Assembly: GCA_902793995.1 (NCBI GenBank)
Contig: CADBFP010000032.1
Coordinates: 1-34,193 of the forward strand
Source: an uncultured Lachnospiraceae bacterium
GTDB taxonomy: Bacteria > Bacillota > Clostridia > Lachnospirales > Lachnospiraceae
Length of the DNA stretch: 34,193 bases
Direction: 5' to 3'
The notes beneath the pieces were generated by a model. It was not told the DNA's origin. It searched no databases and worked only from the letters and a program-made list of their open reading frames with translations. Below are positions 1 through 7,579 of this stretch, piece after piece (positions within the stretch are counted from its first letter, which is position 1; each line of letters starts with the position of its first letter). Made by a program: the position numbers and the translations under genes.

Positions 1-69
1 AAGGGAATAAGCCTTGCCGGGCCACGGACAAAAAATAGCAGGGTCCCGCATTTCCACAAGCCTCGGAAA

Positions 70-92
70 AAGGGACGGAAAGAACCGTCCCC
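70..92. repeat. GGGACGG hairpin repeat, copy 1
   Basis: A 7-bp inverted repeat, GGGACGG at 72-78 and CCGTCCC at 85-91, encloses the loop AAAGAA. The same unit recurs at 699-717 and 732-751. On the minus strand it lies just past the stop of the cysteine-cluster gene and is followed by a T-run, so it could also work as that gene's terminator. The rest of 1-99 shows no gene I can support. Confidence 0.75.
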
Positions 93-99
93 GTGGCTT

Positions 100-678
100 C
101 TATTTATCAACTTTTTCCCGCCGGATCCAGTCCCGGATCAAAGGATCCCGGATCAAATGCTTCCACACCAGATAGGTGGCCCGCAGAAAATCTTCGTTTA
201 GGCGGGCGCTGCTTTCAATCAGGGGGCAGGCGTAGGGCAGGGGGGCGTTATGATAAATCAACGCCAGCTCGCAGCCGGCCTCCCGGTAAAGAATTGTTTC
301 CGGAACCGCCTCATCGGGCTCCAGCAGAATGGGCTGCAGCGGAAAAGTGCGGCACTGCAGCGGGCGCAGGGCCCGCTTGCAAAGAGCCGGCCCCCGGCAT
401 TTTAGAAAAAACAATTCGCCCTGAAAGGAAGGAGGGAAATCGTATTCCTGGCTGCTGTGAGACTCCCAGGAAAGCCAGGGGTCCTTTTTTTGATGGATTT
501 TATCTTCTCCCGGCAGCAGGTACATCCCCATATCCAGCCCCGGTTCCCGGTCCAGCTCGTCAATCATACAGCAGGCCGCTCCGCAGATGCTGCCGCAATC
601 AAAGGGCATGGGGGACACCCGGTCCAAAAGCCGGTAAATGGCGCGGTATGTATTTTTACGGGTTTTGCCTTTAATCAT
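100..678 (-). CDS. YkgJ-like cysteine-cluster protein (putative metal/Fe-S binding)
   Basis: This 192-residue protein resembles the YkgJ-type zinc/iron-chelating family. The N-terminal motif is C28-x3-C32-x3-C36-C37. A second cysteine group follows in the middle (KCRGPALC, then LQCRTFP), and two more cysteines lie near residues 135 and 150. The arrangement suggests a bound metal or Fe-S cluster, but the substrate and role are unknown. I chose the ATG at 678; a GTG two codons upstream (684) is also open, and neither has a strong ribosome binding site. It follows the RNase G gene on the same strand, with two copies of the GGGACGG repeat between them. Family assignment is fairly secure; function is not. 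Confidence 0.7.
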   Translation of the reverse strand: MIKGKTRKNTYRAIYRLLDRVSPMPFDCGSICGAACCMIDELDREPGLDMGMYLLPGEDKIHQKKDPWLSWESHSSQEYDFPPSFQGELFFLKCRGPALCKRALRPLQCRTFPLQPILLEPDEAVPETILYREAGCELALIYHNAPLPYACPLIESSARLNEDFLRATYLVWKHLIRDPLIRDWIRREKVDK

Positions 679-696
679 AAGCACTTTACGGATAAA

Positions 697-761
697 ATGG
701 GACGAAAAGAACCGTCCCCGCGTCCCAAAATGGGACGGGAAGAACCGTCCCCCTGTCCCTA
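697..761. repeat. GGGACGG hairpin repeats, copies 2 and 3 in tandem
   Basis: Two further copies stand head to tail. One has GGGACG at 699-704 with CGTCCC at 712-717. The other has GGGACGG at 732-738 with CCGTCCC at 745-751. The outer border, GTCCCTAAA at 755-763, contains the stop codon of the RNase G gene. They fill nearly the whole gap between that gene and the cysteine-cluster gene. Confidence 0.8.
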
Positions 762-1883
762 AAGGGGGCGGCGGATGCGGCGGCGGGTGATTTCCACCAG
801 CCCCAGGGAGGTGATATCCACCACCTGGGTAAAGACCGGATCCTGCCGCACCAGGCTCCGCAGGTATTCCAGCAGTTTTTTCTCCGATTCCGTTTCTTTC
901 ATATTGATGAAGTCCACCAGGATCATGCCGGACATATTCCGCAGGATCAGCTGGCGGGCCACTTCCCTGGCCGCCTCCTGATTGATGCGCTGGATGACCT
1001 CTTTCCCCTGGTTCTCATTTTTGCCACTGTTTACATCGATGACGGTCATGGCTTCCGTGCGCTGGATCACCAGATAGGCCCCGGATTTCAGCCATACTTT
1101 TCTGTCCCGGGCTTCGCTCAAGGCCTTTTCCGCCCGGTACAGGGCGGCGAGGGATAAACTCTCATCCGTATAAAGCTGCAGTAGTTCCTCCGGCAGATTC
1201 CGGGCCCGGAGGTAGGCCTCCGCCTGCTCAAAAACCTCCGGCTGATCCGTGATCAGGCGGCAGGCGGATTTATCCAGCCCCTGGAACCACTCCAGATACA
1301 AAGGGGCGCCGGCGGCAAGCTTTTTTGGCGCCGGGCTATGCTCCGCTTTTTGCAGAAGGCTTCGGTATTCTTTTGAAAGGGTTTCCGCTTCCCGGGCCAG
1401 GCATTCCAGAGGCGCCTGCTCCGCCGCCGTGCGGATGATGAAGCCGCAGTCCGTGTAATAAGGGGAAAGGATCTCATGGATAGCTTCCCGCTGGGGGCCG
1501 TCAAAGCCCGCCCGGCGGGAAAAGCCCAAAAAGCCGGGATCCGAGCTTAAAACCAGCCATTCTCCCGGGATGGTCAGCTCCCGGCTGGCGGTGGGAAGCT
1601 TGTCTCCCACCCCTTCCTGGGTAATGAGCACTGTCAATTCCTCCCCGGGCCTAAGGGTCTCTCCCTCTTCCGTATTCAGGTAGGCCCGCTGCCCCTCTCC
1701 CAGCTCCAGAAAAGCATTTTTAAGACCGGCGTTCACATGCTGCACCCGCGCCCGGAAAATATCTCCGATGGCAGGGCCGGGGGCGGCCTCCGGGGAGGCC
1801 AGGTGCAGGCGGTAAGGCGCGCCGTCTTTTAGATGAAGGGTCAGTAACGCCCCTTGATACCATGTAACAATCAACTGATCCAT
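759..1883 (-). CDS. rng: Ribonuclease E/G family endoribonuclease, apparently without the C-terminal Zn-link
   Basis: This is a single-strand-specific endoribonuclease of the RNase E/G family, acting in rRNA processing and mRNA decay. Residues 36-110 look like the S1-type RNA-binding domain. The catalytic DNase I-like region has IDVNSGKN with the metal ligand D283, and ILVDFINM with D324, matching the two aspartates of E. coli RNase E. The protein ends at residue 374, directly after EITRRRIRRPL. The E. coli-type proteins go on to a CPxC zinc-link that holds the dimer, and no such cysteines are present. The stop codon lies in the border of a GGGACGG repeat, so the tail may have been lost to repeat insertion. 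It starts 2 nt after the DUF2344 gene, so the two are probably co-transcribed. Confidence 0.9.
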   Translation of the reverse strand: MDQLIVTWYQGALLTLHLKDGAPYRLHLASPEAAPGPAIGDIFRARVQHVNAGLKNAFLELGEGQRAYLNTEEGETLRPGEELTVLITQEGVGDKLPTASRELTIPGEWLVLSSDPGFLGFSRRAGFDGPQREAIHEILSPYYTDCGFIIRTAAEQAPLECLAREAETLSKEYRSLLQKAEHSPAPKKLAAGAPLYLEWFQGLDKSACRLITDQPEVFEQAEAYLRARNLPEELLQLYTDESLSLAALYRAEKALSEARDRKVWLKSGAYLVIQRTEAMTVIDVNSGKNENQGKEVIQRINQEAAREVARQLILRNMSGMILVDFINMKETESEKKLLEYLRSLVRQDPVFTQVVDITSLGLVEITRRRIRRPL

Positions 1884-1884
1884 T

Positions 1885-2742
1885 TTACAGTTCCTCGCCG
1901 ATGGCCCCTAAGGATGTGCCATCTTCCAGCATTAAATCCAGGCGGCGGAGGGACAGGGGTTTCCGCTCCCCATAGCCTGCGTTTAACAGTTCCCACACCA
2001 GTTCCGGCTTGATATTGGCCTTGCTGCCGGCGGAAAGGTGGAGGATGAGGTGGGGGGGCGAGTCGCCCTGATTTACCTCTAATTTATGAATACAAGGCCG
2101 AAGGTCCATTTCCACGGTTTTGGATTTGGTTTCTTTTTGAATGAGGATGCTTTCCCGGGCCATTAGAGCCTGGGCCGCTTCCTTTAGTTCTCCTGTCCAT
2201 TCCGGCCTGATTTCCAGGCGGTAGGCCGCCCGGCCCACACTGGCCATGGCATTGCCGGCCTTCTCCGGCAGCCGGCGGACAGCATAAATGGGCAGGTCCG
2301 GAGAGGTGGCGGCGCGGAGGGCGGATAACAAGTCGCCCCCTCCCACCACCGCCTTCGGCGGCGGTCCCCCCTCCCCCGCTTCCGGGGGAGGGCAAGAGTC
2401 GCCCCCTCCCGTCCCTTCGACAAGCCCTTCGACAAGCTCAGGGACCGGCTCAGGGACCGGCTCAGGGACCGGAGCACCCTCTCCCGCGTCCGGGGGAGGG
2501 CAAGAGTCGCCCTCGCCCGGCTCTTCAGGCCATACAATCTCCGCATCCAGATATTCCCCCTCGGAGGAAAGGCCCAGGCCCAAGGGCAGGGCAAAGCTCA
2601 TAATGGGATGGGGGGAAAAGCCCTGGGAATAGGCCATGGGAATGTCCGCCCGGCGGAATATTTTCTGGAAGGTTCTGAGCACGTCCAGGTGGCCGATAAA
2701 GCGCAGGGCGCCCTCCTTCCCGAATTTTACACGAATAATCAT
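1885..2742 (-). CDS. DUF2344 / TIGR03936-family protein with an in-frame repeat-derived insertion
   Basis: The N-terminus, RVKFGKEGALRFIGHLDVLR followed by YSQGFSPHPIMSFALPL, is the hallmark of the DUF2344 family, which is paired with or fused to TIGR03960 radical SAM proteins. Its function is unknown, though the context suggests a link to RNA or ribosome metabolism. I chose the ATG at 2742 because it overlaps the radical SAM stop as ATGA; an upstream-extended reading would run antisense-like through that gene. The protein is 285 residues, against roughly 220-240 as I recall for the family. The excess is a Pro/Glu/Gly-rich block at about residues 75-136, including PVPE repeated three times and two copies of DSCPPP(D/E)AGEG. 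The conserved fold resumes at DLLSALRAATSPDLPIYAVR. Confidence 0.85.
   Translation of the reverse strand: MIIRVKFGKEGALRFIGHLDVLRTFQKIFRRADIPMAYSQGFSPHPIMSFALPLGLGLSSEGEYLDAEIVWPEEPGEGDSCPPPDAGEGAPVPEPVPEPVPELVEGLVEGTGGGDSCPPPEAGEGGPPPKAVVGGGDLLSALRAATSPDLPIYAVRRLPEKAGNAMASVGRAAYRLEIRPEWTGELKEAAQALMARESILIQKETKSKTVEMDLRPCIHKLEVNQGDSPPHLILHLSAGSKANIKPELVWELLNAGYGERKPLSLRRLDLMLEDGTSLGAIGEEL
2330..2525. repeat. Repeat array inside the DUF2344 coding region
   Basis: Two near-identical palindromic units (about 2369-2406 and 2478-2515), each containing CGGGGGAGGGCAAGAGTCGCC, flank a copy of the CCTTCGACAAGCTCAGGGACC element. Within the latter, a 12-bp unit CTCAGGGACCGG is repeated perfectly three times (2437-2472). 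A divergent relative of the palindromic unit lies between genes at 19908-19975, and relatives of the second at 24099-24125 and 24540-24611. The array keeps the reading frame open, and the 12-bp unit can change copy number without a frameshift. Confidence 0.85.
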
Positions 2743-4607
2743 CTTCCCCCCCCCGGACATATCCCGCAGCCATAGGAGGCGGCGCCGCAGCCGGAGCACT
2801 GCTCCCGGCAGTTGGGGGTTACAATCCCCTCCATAGCCCGCTCCCATTCCCGGCGCATAAAGGCCTTGCTCACGCCGATATCAATGAAATCCCAGGGGAA
2901 AAGCTCCTCCCCGGGCCGCTCCCGCATGGTATAAAAATCCGGATCAACGCCGCAGTCCTGAAAGGCCTGCTGCCATCTGGCATCATCAAAGCGCTCCGTC
3001 CAGGCGTCAAAAATGGCTCCCAGCTCATAAGCCCGGAGAATCACCTGCCCAATGCGCCGGTCTCCCCGGGCAAAGACCCCTTCCAGCACCGTCACATCTG
3101 CATCATGGTACTCATAATGCATGGAGCGGGCGTTTACCTGGGCCCGGAAGGTATCCTTCACCAGATGAGCCCGGCGCAGGTACTCTTCCTTCTTTTCCAT
3201 CTTCGCCCACTGAAAAGGGGTAAAAGGCTTGGGCACAAAAAACGAGGAGCTGGCGGTAATCTGAATCTTCCCCTTCCGCTCTTCCTTGGGAATCTCGTCA
3301 AAAAACAAGCTGGCCACCCGCTGGCAAAGCTCCGGGATGCCCTTCATATCCGACTCCTCTTCCGTAGGCAGGCCCAGCATGAAATAGAACTTCACCTTAG
3401 TCCAGCCTCCGTGGAAAGCCAGGGCGGCCCCCCGCATAATATCCTCTTCCGTGAGGCCCTTATTGATCACATTCCTAAGCCGCTGAGTCCCCGCCTCCGG
3501 GGCGAAGGTGAGGCTGCTCTTTTTCACATCCTGCACCTTGCTCATCACATCCAGGGAAAAGGCGTCGATCCGCAGGGAGGGCAGGGAGATATTGATATGC
3601 TCCCGGGAGCATTTTTCCATGAGCCCCGTCACCAGAGGCGCTATATCCGAATAATCGCTGGAGCTTAAGGAACTGAGGGAAATCTCATCATAGCCGCTGC
3701 CTGCCAGGGAATGATCCGCAATGGCCATGAGCCGTTCCAGGCTCCGTTCGCGCACCGGCCGGTATACCATGCCCGCCTGGCAGAAACGGCAGCCCCGGAT
3801 GCAGCCCCGCATAATTTCCAGGGTCACCCTGTCCTGCACCGGCCGCACAAAGGGCACCAGAGGATTCTCCGGGTAAGCCGCCCGGTCCATGTCCTTCACA
3901 ATTACCCGCCGCACCTTTTCCGGGGCCTCCGGGCAAAGGGGGATAAAGGCTGCCAGGGTGCCGTCTGCGTGATAACGGGGCGCATACAGAGAGGGCACAT
4001 AAATGCCTTCGATGCCGGCGGCGGCTTTTAGAATCTCCTGCCGGGAGGCCCCCGCCTGCTTTAAGCGGATGGTAAGATCAAAGAGGGCGTCATACACCAC
4101 TTCCCCCTCGCCGATATAAAACAAATCAAAGAAATCCGCTATGGGTTCCGGATTGTAGGTGCAGGGCCCACCACCGATAACCAGGGGATCCTCCTCCCCC
4201 CGCTCCCGGGCCAAAAGGGGAATCCCGGAGAGATCCAGCACCTGCAGCACATTGGTATAGCACATTTCGTATTGGAGGGTAATGCCCAGAAAATCGAATT
4301 CCTTAATGGGGTCCTGAGATTCCAAAGCGAAAAGAGGAATCTGCCGCTCCCGCATAATCCGGTCCAGATCCGGCCAGGGAGAATACACCCGCTCGCACCA
4401 GACCTCCGGCCGGCGGTTAAACAAATCATAGAGAATCTGCAATCCCAGATTCCCCATGCCGATGTCGTAGACATCCGGGAAGCAGAAAGCAAAGCGCAGG
4501 GCCACCTGCTCCTTGTCCTTCATCACGCTGTTCAATTCGCCCCCCACATAGCGGGCGGGTTTTTCCACGGTATTTAAGATTTCTTCTGATAATGCGAGTT
4601 TGCGCAT
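2739..4607 (-). CDS. Radical SAM protein, TIGR03960 type
   Basis: This 622-residue protein matches the uncharacterised radical SAM family often fused to, or followed by, DUF2344. The N-terminal half (about residues 20-180) looks like a B12-binding-type region, with FPDVYDIGMGNLGLQILY and VIGGGPCTYNPEP. The [4Fe-4S] motif CxxxCxxC is C269-C273-C276 in RGCIRGCRFCQ. A C-terminal cysteine-rich tail (CSGCG, then YGCGICPGG) may hold an additional cluster. The substrate is unknown; conserved linkage to RNase G hints at tRNA or rRNA modification. Its stop overlaps the next start as ATGA. A likely ribosome binding site, AGGACGG, precedes the ATG. Confidence 0.9.
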   Translation of the reverse strand: MRKLALSEEILNTVEKPARYVGGELNSVMKDKEQVALRFAFCFPDVYDIGMGNLGLQILYDLFNRRPEVWCERVYSPWPDLDRIMRERQIPLFALESQDPIKEFDFLGITLQYEMCYTNVLQVLDLSGIPLLARERGEEDPLVIGGGPCTYNPEPIADFFDLFYIGEGEVVYDALFDLTIRLKQAGASRQEILKAAAGIEGIYVPSLYAPRYHADGTLAAFIPLCPEAPEKVRRVIVKDMDRAAYPENPLVPFVRPVQDRVTLEIMRGCIRGCRFCQAGMVYRPVRERSLERLMAIADHSLAGSGYDEISLSSLSSSDYSDIAPLVTGLMEKCSREHINISLPSLRIDAFSLDVMSKVQDVKKSSLTFAPEAGTQRLRNVINKGLTEEDIMRGAALAFHGGWTKVKFYFMLGLPTEEESDMKGIPELCQRVASLFFDEIPKEERKGKIQITASSSFFVPKPFTPFQWAKMEKKEEYLRRAHLVKDTFRAQVNARSMHYEYHDADVTVLEGVFARGDRRIGQVILRAYELGAIFDAWTERFDDARWQQAFQDCGVDPDFYTMRERPGEELFPWDFIDIGVSKAFMRREWERAMEGIVTPNCREQCSGCGAASYGCGICPGGGR

Positions 4608-4633
4608 GGCAAAACCGTCCTCGTTCTTTTATT

Positions 4634-4661
4634 GCGGGTCGATGAAGGCATCGACCCCTAC
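4634..4661. repeat. GTAGGGG-type palindromic repeat
   Basis: A perfect 9-bp inverted repeat (4636-4644 and 4649-4657) has the 4-nt loop AAGG. Read on the minus strand it begins GTAGGGGTCGATG and ends CGACCCGC. The same frame, GTAGGGG...CCCGC around a different palindrome, occurs at 17991-18016. It sits between recU and the radical SAM gene; without a T-run it is not an obvious terminator. Confidence 0.7.
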
Positions 4662-4677
4662 GAACCGAGAGCCCACA

Positions 4678-5205
4678 TCACTCTCTCTCATCCAGATCCT
4701 TCTGCAGCAGGGGCAGAAAATGGGCCGGCGTTCCGCCCCCCTCCCGGATCACATAATCCTTATCCAATTCCGCATACAGGAAGCTCTTCCGGCCCCCTGC
4801 CGCTGCTCTTTCCCAAAAATGCTTCAAGTCCCGGAAGGGCAGATAAATCATTTCGTCCCGGGCGGTGAAAAAGAGGAGCAAAAAGGCAATCCCCTCCTGC
4901 TGCTCAAAATCCTCCATAAAACGGAACTGATGCTCGTGGATATTGGCCAGGGGGAAGGTATCCGCCTTGCACTCCTTGGCATCGAAGCAAACCGGAATCC
5001 CCTGCACCGCCCCGATATAATCCACGGTGCTTTTGGCATCGAAATAAGCCAGGGTAATGTGCCGGGTTTCTTTATCGATGGTCATAGGCGTAATAGGGGT
5101 GGGGATCTTTTGGATCACCGCCAGGCCGTCCTCCCGGTAAAGCTCTATGGTGAGATTCACCATGGCTTCCAGGGTGGAGCCTCTGAGTCCGTGTTTACTG
5201 GCCAT
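4678..5205 (-). CDS. recU: Holliday junction resolvase RecU
   Basis: RecU cleaves four-way junctions during homologous recombination and chromosome segregation in Gram-positive bacteria. The sequence shows the family core: HGLRGSTLEAMVNLT at the N-terminus, AVIQKIPTPITP, then the catalytic STVDYIGAVQGIPVCFDAKE with likely active-site residues D62, D75 and K77, and FPLANIHEHQ. At 175 residues it is near the usual length. The ATG at 5205 has GGGAGG 6 nt upstream; a GTG two codons earlier (5211) is too close to that site. It overlaps the end of the preceding pseudouridine synthase gene by 11 nt, so the two are probably translationally coupled. Confidence 0.93.
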   Translation of the reverse strand: MASKHGLRGSTLEAMVNLTIELYREDGLAVIQKIPTPITPMTIDKETRHITLAYFDAKSTVDYIGAVQGIPVCFDAKECKADTFPLANIHEHQFRFMEDFEQQEGIAFLLLFFTARDEMIYLPFRDLKHFWERAAAGGRKSFLYAELDKDYVIREGGGTPAHFLPLLQKDLDERE

Positions 5206-6253
5206 CTCCACCTCCCAGGGCCTCTAAGACCCGTTTGAAATAAGCCGGATAAGGCGCCGTGAAACCCCGGCCCGCCATTTCCTGCCAAAGCTGCCGGGCC
5301 AGCGGGGAGAGGCTCTCCTCTTCTTCATAAGCCGGAAAAACCAGCTGCCAGCTGTGCAGCAACTGCAAACGCAGCGGTATTCCCAGCTGCGCCCCCAGGC
5401 GGCGGGTAAAGTCCCCGTCTCCGTATTTGCTGTCTCCCAAAATGGGATGCCCCAGCCAGGCCAGCTGGGCCCGGATCTGATGGCTCTTGCCGCTGATAAG
5501 CTGCACCTTAAGTAAATCCGTCCCTTCCCGCAAATGGGACAGGGGGGCCGCCTTTAAGCGGATGGGAAGGGCTCCCTCCCGGGGCACTTCGGATATCAGC
5601 GCCCGGTTTTCCTCCTCTTCCTTCTGCCAGTACAGGGTGGAATCTGTTTCCTTTTCCATCTGCCCTTTCACCAGGCAGAGATAATACTTTTCCGTTTTGC
5701 GGCTTCTCAGCAGGTAGGATAAGAGCTGCTGCCCCGGCAGGGTCTTCCCCGCCAGCACCAGGCCGCTGGTATTGCGGTCCAGGCGGTTGGCGGCGGAGGG
5801 AGTAAAGCCGGTGGAGGCGGCATCGTTCCTGCCTTTTACATAAGCCGCAATGCGGTTCGTTAGGCAGTCGTCCCCGGCCGCCGCCTTTTGGGTCAGCAGG
5901 CCGGCGGGTTTGTTCACCAGCAGGATATGGGGCGTTTCGAAGATGATGTCTAAAGCCGCCGGTGAGATCCGACCGCCGGAGGCCTCCGGATGACCCGCCT
6001 TTTGCAGCCCGCCGGCCGCCTCAGGAGGGCGCCCCCCCGCCATTTTTTCAAAGGTCTCCTCCGAAAAAAACACCTGTACCGTATCCCCTTCGCTCAGTCT
6101 TTCGCCGCCTTCCGCCTTTTTCCCGTTCAGAGTAATATTCTTTTTGCGCAGCATGCGATAAAGGAAGCCCTTATCAGCTTCCTTAAAGACTCGCAGCAAA
6201 TATTTGTCCAGGCGCTGGCCCCCGTCCAAAGGACCGATTTTCAGTTCCCGCAA
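5195..6253 (-). CDS. RluA-family rRNA/tRNA pseudouridine synthase
   Basis: This enzyme isomerises uridine to pseudouridine in structured RNA. An S4 RNA-binding domain covers about residues 12-62, with RLDKYLLRVFKEADKGFLYRM. The catalytic domain starts near 101, with IIFETPHILLVNKPAGLLTQ and the catalytic D159 in NRLDRNTSG; the first position is N rather than the commoner H. HQIRAQLAWLGHPILGDSKYG follows. The linker at about 72-98 is Gly/Pro-rich and contains a perfect CCGGAGGCCTCCGG palindrome at DNA level. The target site cannot be told from sequence, so I give no symbol. It starts 12 nt after the membrane protein gene. Confidence 0.9.
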   Translation of the reverse strand: MRELKIGPLDGGQRLDKYLLRVFKEADKGFLYRMLRKKNITLNGKKAEGGERLSEGDTVQVFFSEETFEKMAGGRPPEAAGGLQKAGHPEASGGRISPAALDIIFETPHILLVNKPAGLLTQKAAAGDDCLTNRIAAYVKGRNDAASTGFTPSAANRLDRNTSGLVLAGKTLPGQQLLSYLLRSRKTEKYYLCLVKGQMEKETDSTLYWQKEEEENRALISEVPREGALPIRLKAAPLSHLREGTDLLKVQLISGKSHQIRAQLAWLGHPILGDSKYGDGDFTRRLGAQLGIPLRLQLLHSWQLVFPAYEEEESLSPLARQLWQEMAGRGFTAPYPAYFKRVLEALGGGDGQ

Positions 6254-6265
6254 ATCCTGTATCCT

Positions 6266-6853
6266 CTATAAACTCATGCCCAGCATAACTTCCTGAGCTT
6301 TTTCCACCAGTTTCACCTGATCCTCCGGCACTTCCGGATTGATTTCCTGAAGCCGTTTCACATATTCCGCCCAGTCCCCGTAAACCTTCAGCCGCAGATT
6401 GATGCCCTTTTTCCGCAGCCGCATAATGCAATCCGATTCCAGGGGCACCCGCTCGGAATCCTTCACGGAAGGCGCAAAGGCCACCACCGCATTCTGGTAC
6501 ACCGTCACATGTTCCAGAAAGAAACGCTTGCCCTTTTCGTCCACATACATCAGGTGAAAGAGCACCAAACCGCTGTCTTCATAAACCCGCACTTGCTGCC
6601 GTCTGGCCTCGTCCAGGGGTTTCCCCTTGCCCAAAGCCAGCCAGGTCACAAAAAAGTTGGCGGCCGGGAGCACCATCAGCACTCCGGGCACCGTCAAAAT
6701 GTTTTTGGTGGAATGATACACAATCAGGCCCGCCGCCACAAAGGCAATGACCACAAAGGCGCAAACCAGGGTAAAATGCAGCTGCTGCCTTTTGCGGGCC
6801 GCCAGATATTCATATTGTCCTTTACTGTAGGGATTGCCGAAAAAATCGTTCAT
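6266..6853 (-). CDS. Conserved hypothetical membrane protein, two TM segments
   Basis: I do not recognise this 195-residue protein beyond a resemblance to conserved clostridial hypotheticals. The N-terminus is basic and soluble (residues 1-27). Two hydrophobic segments follow at about 28-47 and 52-76. The remaining 120 residues look like a folded cytoplasmic domain with alternating strands, including VRVYEDSGLVLFHLMYVDEKG, and end in a helix. A GGAG precedes the ATG by 5 nt. It lies downstream of a probable terminator and 12 nt before the pseudouridine synthase gene, so it probably leads that group. Confidence 0.7.
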   Translation of the reverse strand: MNDFFGNPYSKGQYEYLAARKRQQLHFTLVCAFVVIAFVAAGLIVYHSTKNILTVPGVLMVLPAANFFVTWLALGKGKPLDEARRQQVRVYEDSGLVLFHLMYVDEKGKRFFLEHVTVYQNAVVAFAPSVKDSERVPLESDCIMRLRKKGINLRLKVYGDWAEYVKRLQEINPEVPEDQVKLVEKAQEVMLGMSL

Positions 6854-6862
6854 AAAAACTCC

Positions 6863-6910
6863 AAAAAAAGAGACTGCGGAGGACAGAAAACCCCTCTGCG
6901 CAGCCTCTTT
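6863..6910 (-). terminator. Terminator after the coiled-coil gene
   Basis: Read on the minus strand, AAAGAGGCTGCG (6910-6899) pairs with CGCAGTCTCTTT (6878-6867) with one mismatch, and a run of seven T follows. It separates the rsmD-coaD-coiled-coil group from the downstream membrane protein gene, whose ribosome binding site begins right after the T-run, so some readthrough is likely. Confidence 0.7.
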
Positions 6911-6919
6911 CCAACTGCT

Positions 6920-7534
6920 TTATTCTTTGTCTTCAGGCGCTTCTTCCGTCTGGGCTTCTTCCTCTTTAGGCGCTTCCTCCCCGCTTACGCCTGCCTGCTG
7001 ATTCCGCAGTTCCTGGCGGTTGGAGGCCACCACTTCATAGCTGGCCTGCATCTGGTTGTAGAAAGAATTAAAGCGGCTCTTAATGCTTTCCATGGAGTGG
7101 CCCAGGAAATCTTCCAGGCCGGAAAGCAGGGAATCCGTGTAGCTCATGGCGCTGGCCCGGATCTCATCCGATTCCAAAGTGGCCTCGTTGATCATATTCT
7201 GGGCCTTTTCTTCCGTCTCCGTCATCAGCTGCCGGGCATCCGCATAAGCGGTTTTCATAATCTCGCTCTGGCTGACCATTTCCTCTTTCAGGCGCTTGGC
7301 TTCCACCAGGGTATCCTCCGCCTGGCGGCGGGCTTCCGTCAGAATCTCATCCTTATTGGCAATAATCTTCTGGTACTTTTTGATTTCCTCCGGCGTCCGC
7401 ATCCGCAGTTCCACCAGCATGTCATCTATGACATCCTTTTCCACAACAATCTTCTTGCTGCCCGAAAATGCCTGGGGTTTGCAGCCATCCAGATACTCTT
7501 CCATTTCGTTGATGATTTGTTCAATTCTGCTCAT
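6920..7534 (-). CDS. Coiled-coil protein, hypothetical
   Basis: This 204-residue, highly charged protein has no catalytic motif I can see. It is predicted to be helical. A short N-terminal region ends near VEKDVIDDMLVELRMRTPEE, and a long coiled coil runs from about residue 50 to 175 (KKYQKIIANKDEILTEARRQ and onward). The tail is acidic, rich in Glu, Pro and Ala. There is no signal peptide or membrane segment. It resembles the DivIVA-like or V-ATPase-H-like coiled-coil proteins often found next to coaD in Clostridia. That neighbourhood is suggestive, but the role is unknown. Confidence 0.75.
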   Translation of the reverse strand: MSRIEQIINEMEEYLDGCKPQAFSGSKKIVVEKDVIDDMLVELRMRTPEEIKKYQKIIANKDEILTEARRQAEDTLVEAKRLKEEMVSQSEIMKTAYADARQLMTETEEKAQNMINEATLESDEIRASAMSYTDSLLSGLEDFLGHSMESIKSRFNSFYNQMQASYEVVASNRQELRNQQAGVSGEEAPKEEEAQTEEAPEDKE

Positions 7535-7579
7535 AAATCTACCTCTCCGGCCCTTCGCCTATCGTAATATATAAAAGAA

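Noticed and set aside
93-674. Plus-strand frame opposite the cysteine-cluster gene
   Set aside because: The minus-strand product has ordered cysteine motifs; this frame has low-complexity Pro/Arg/Gly composition.
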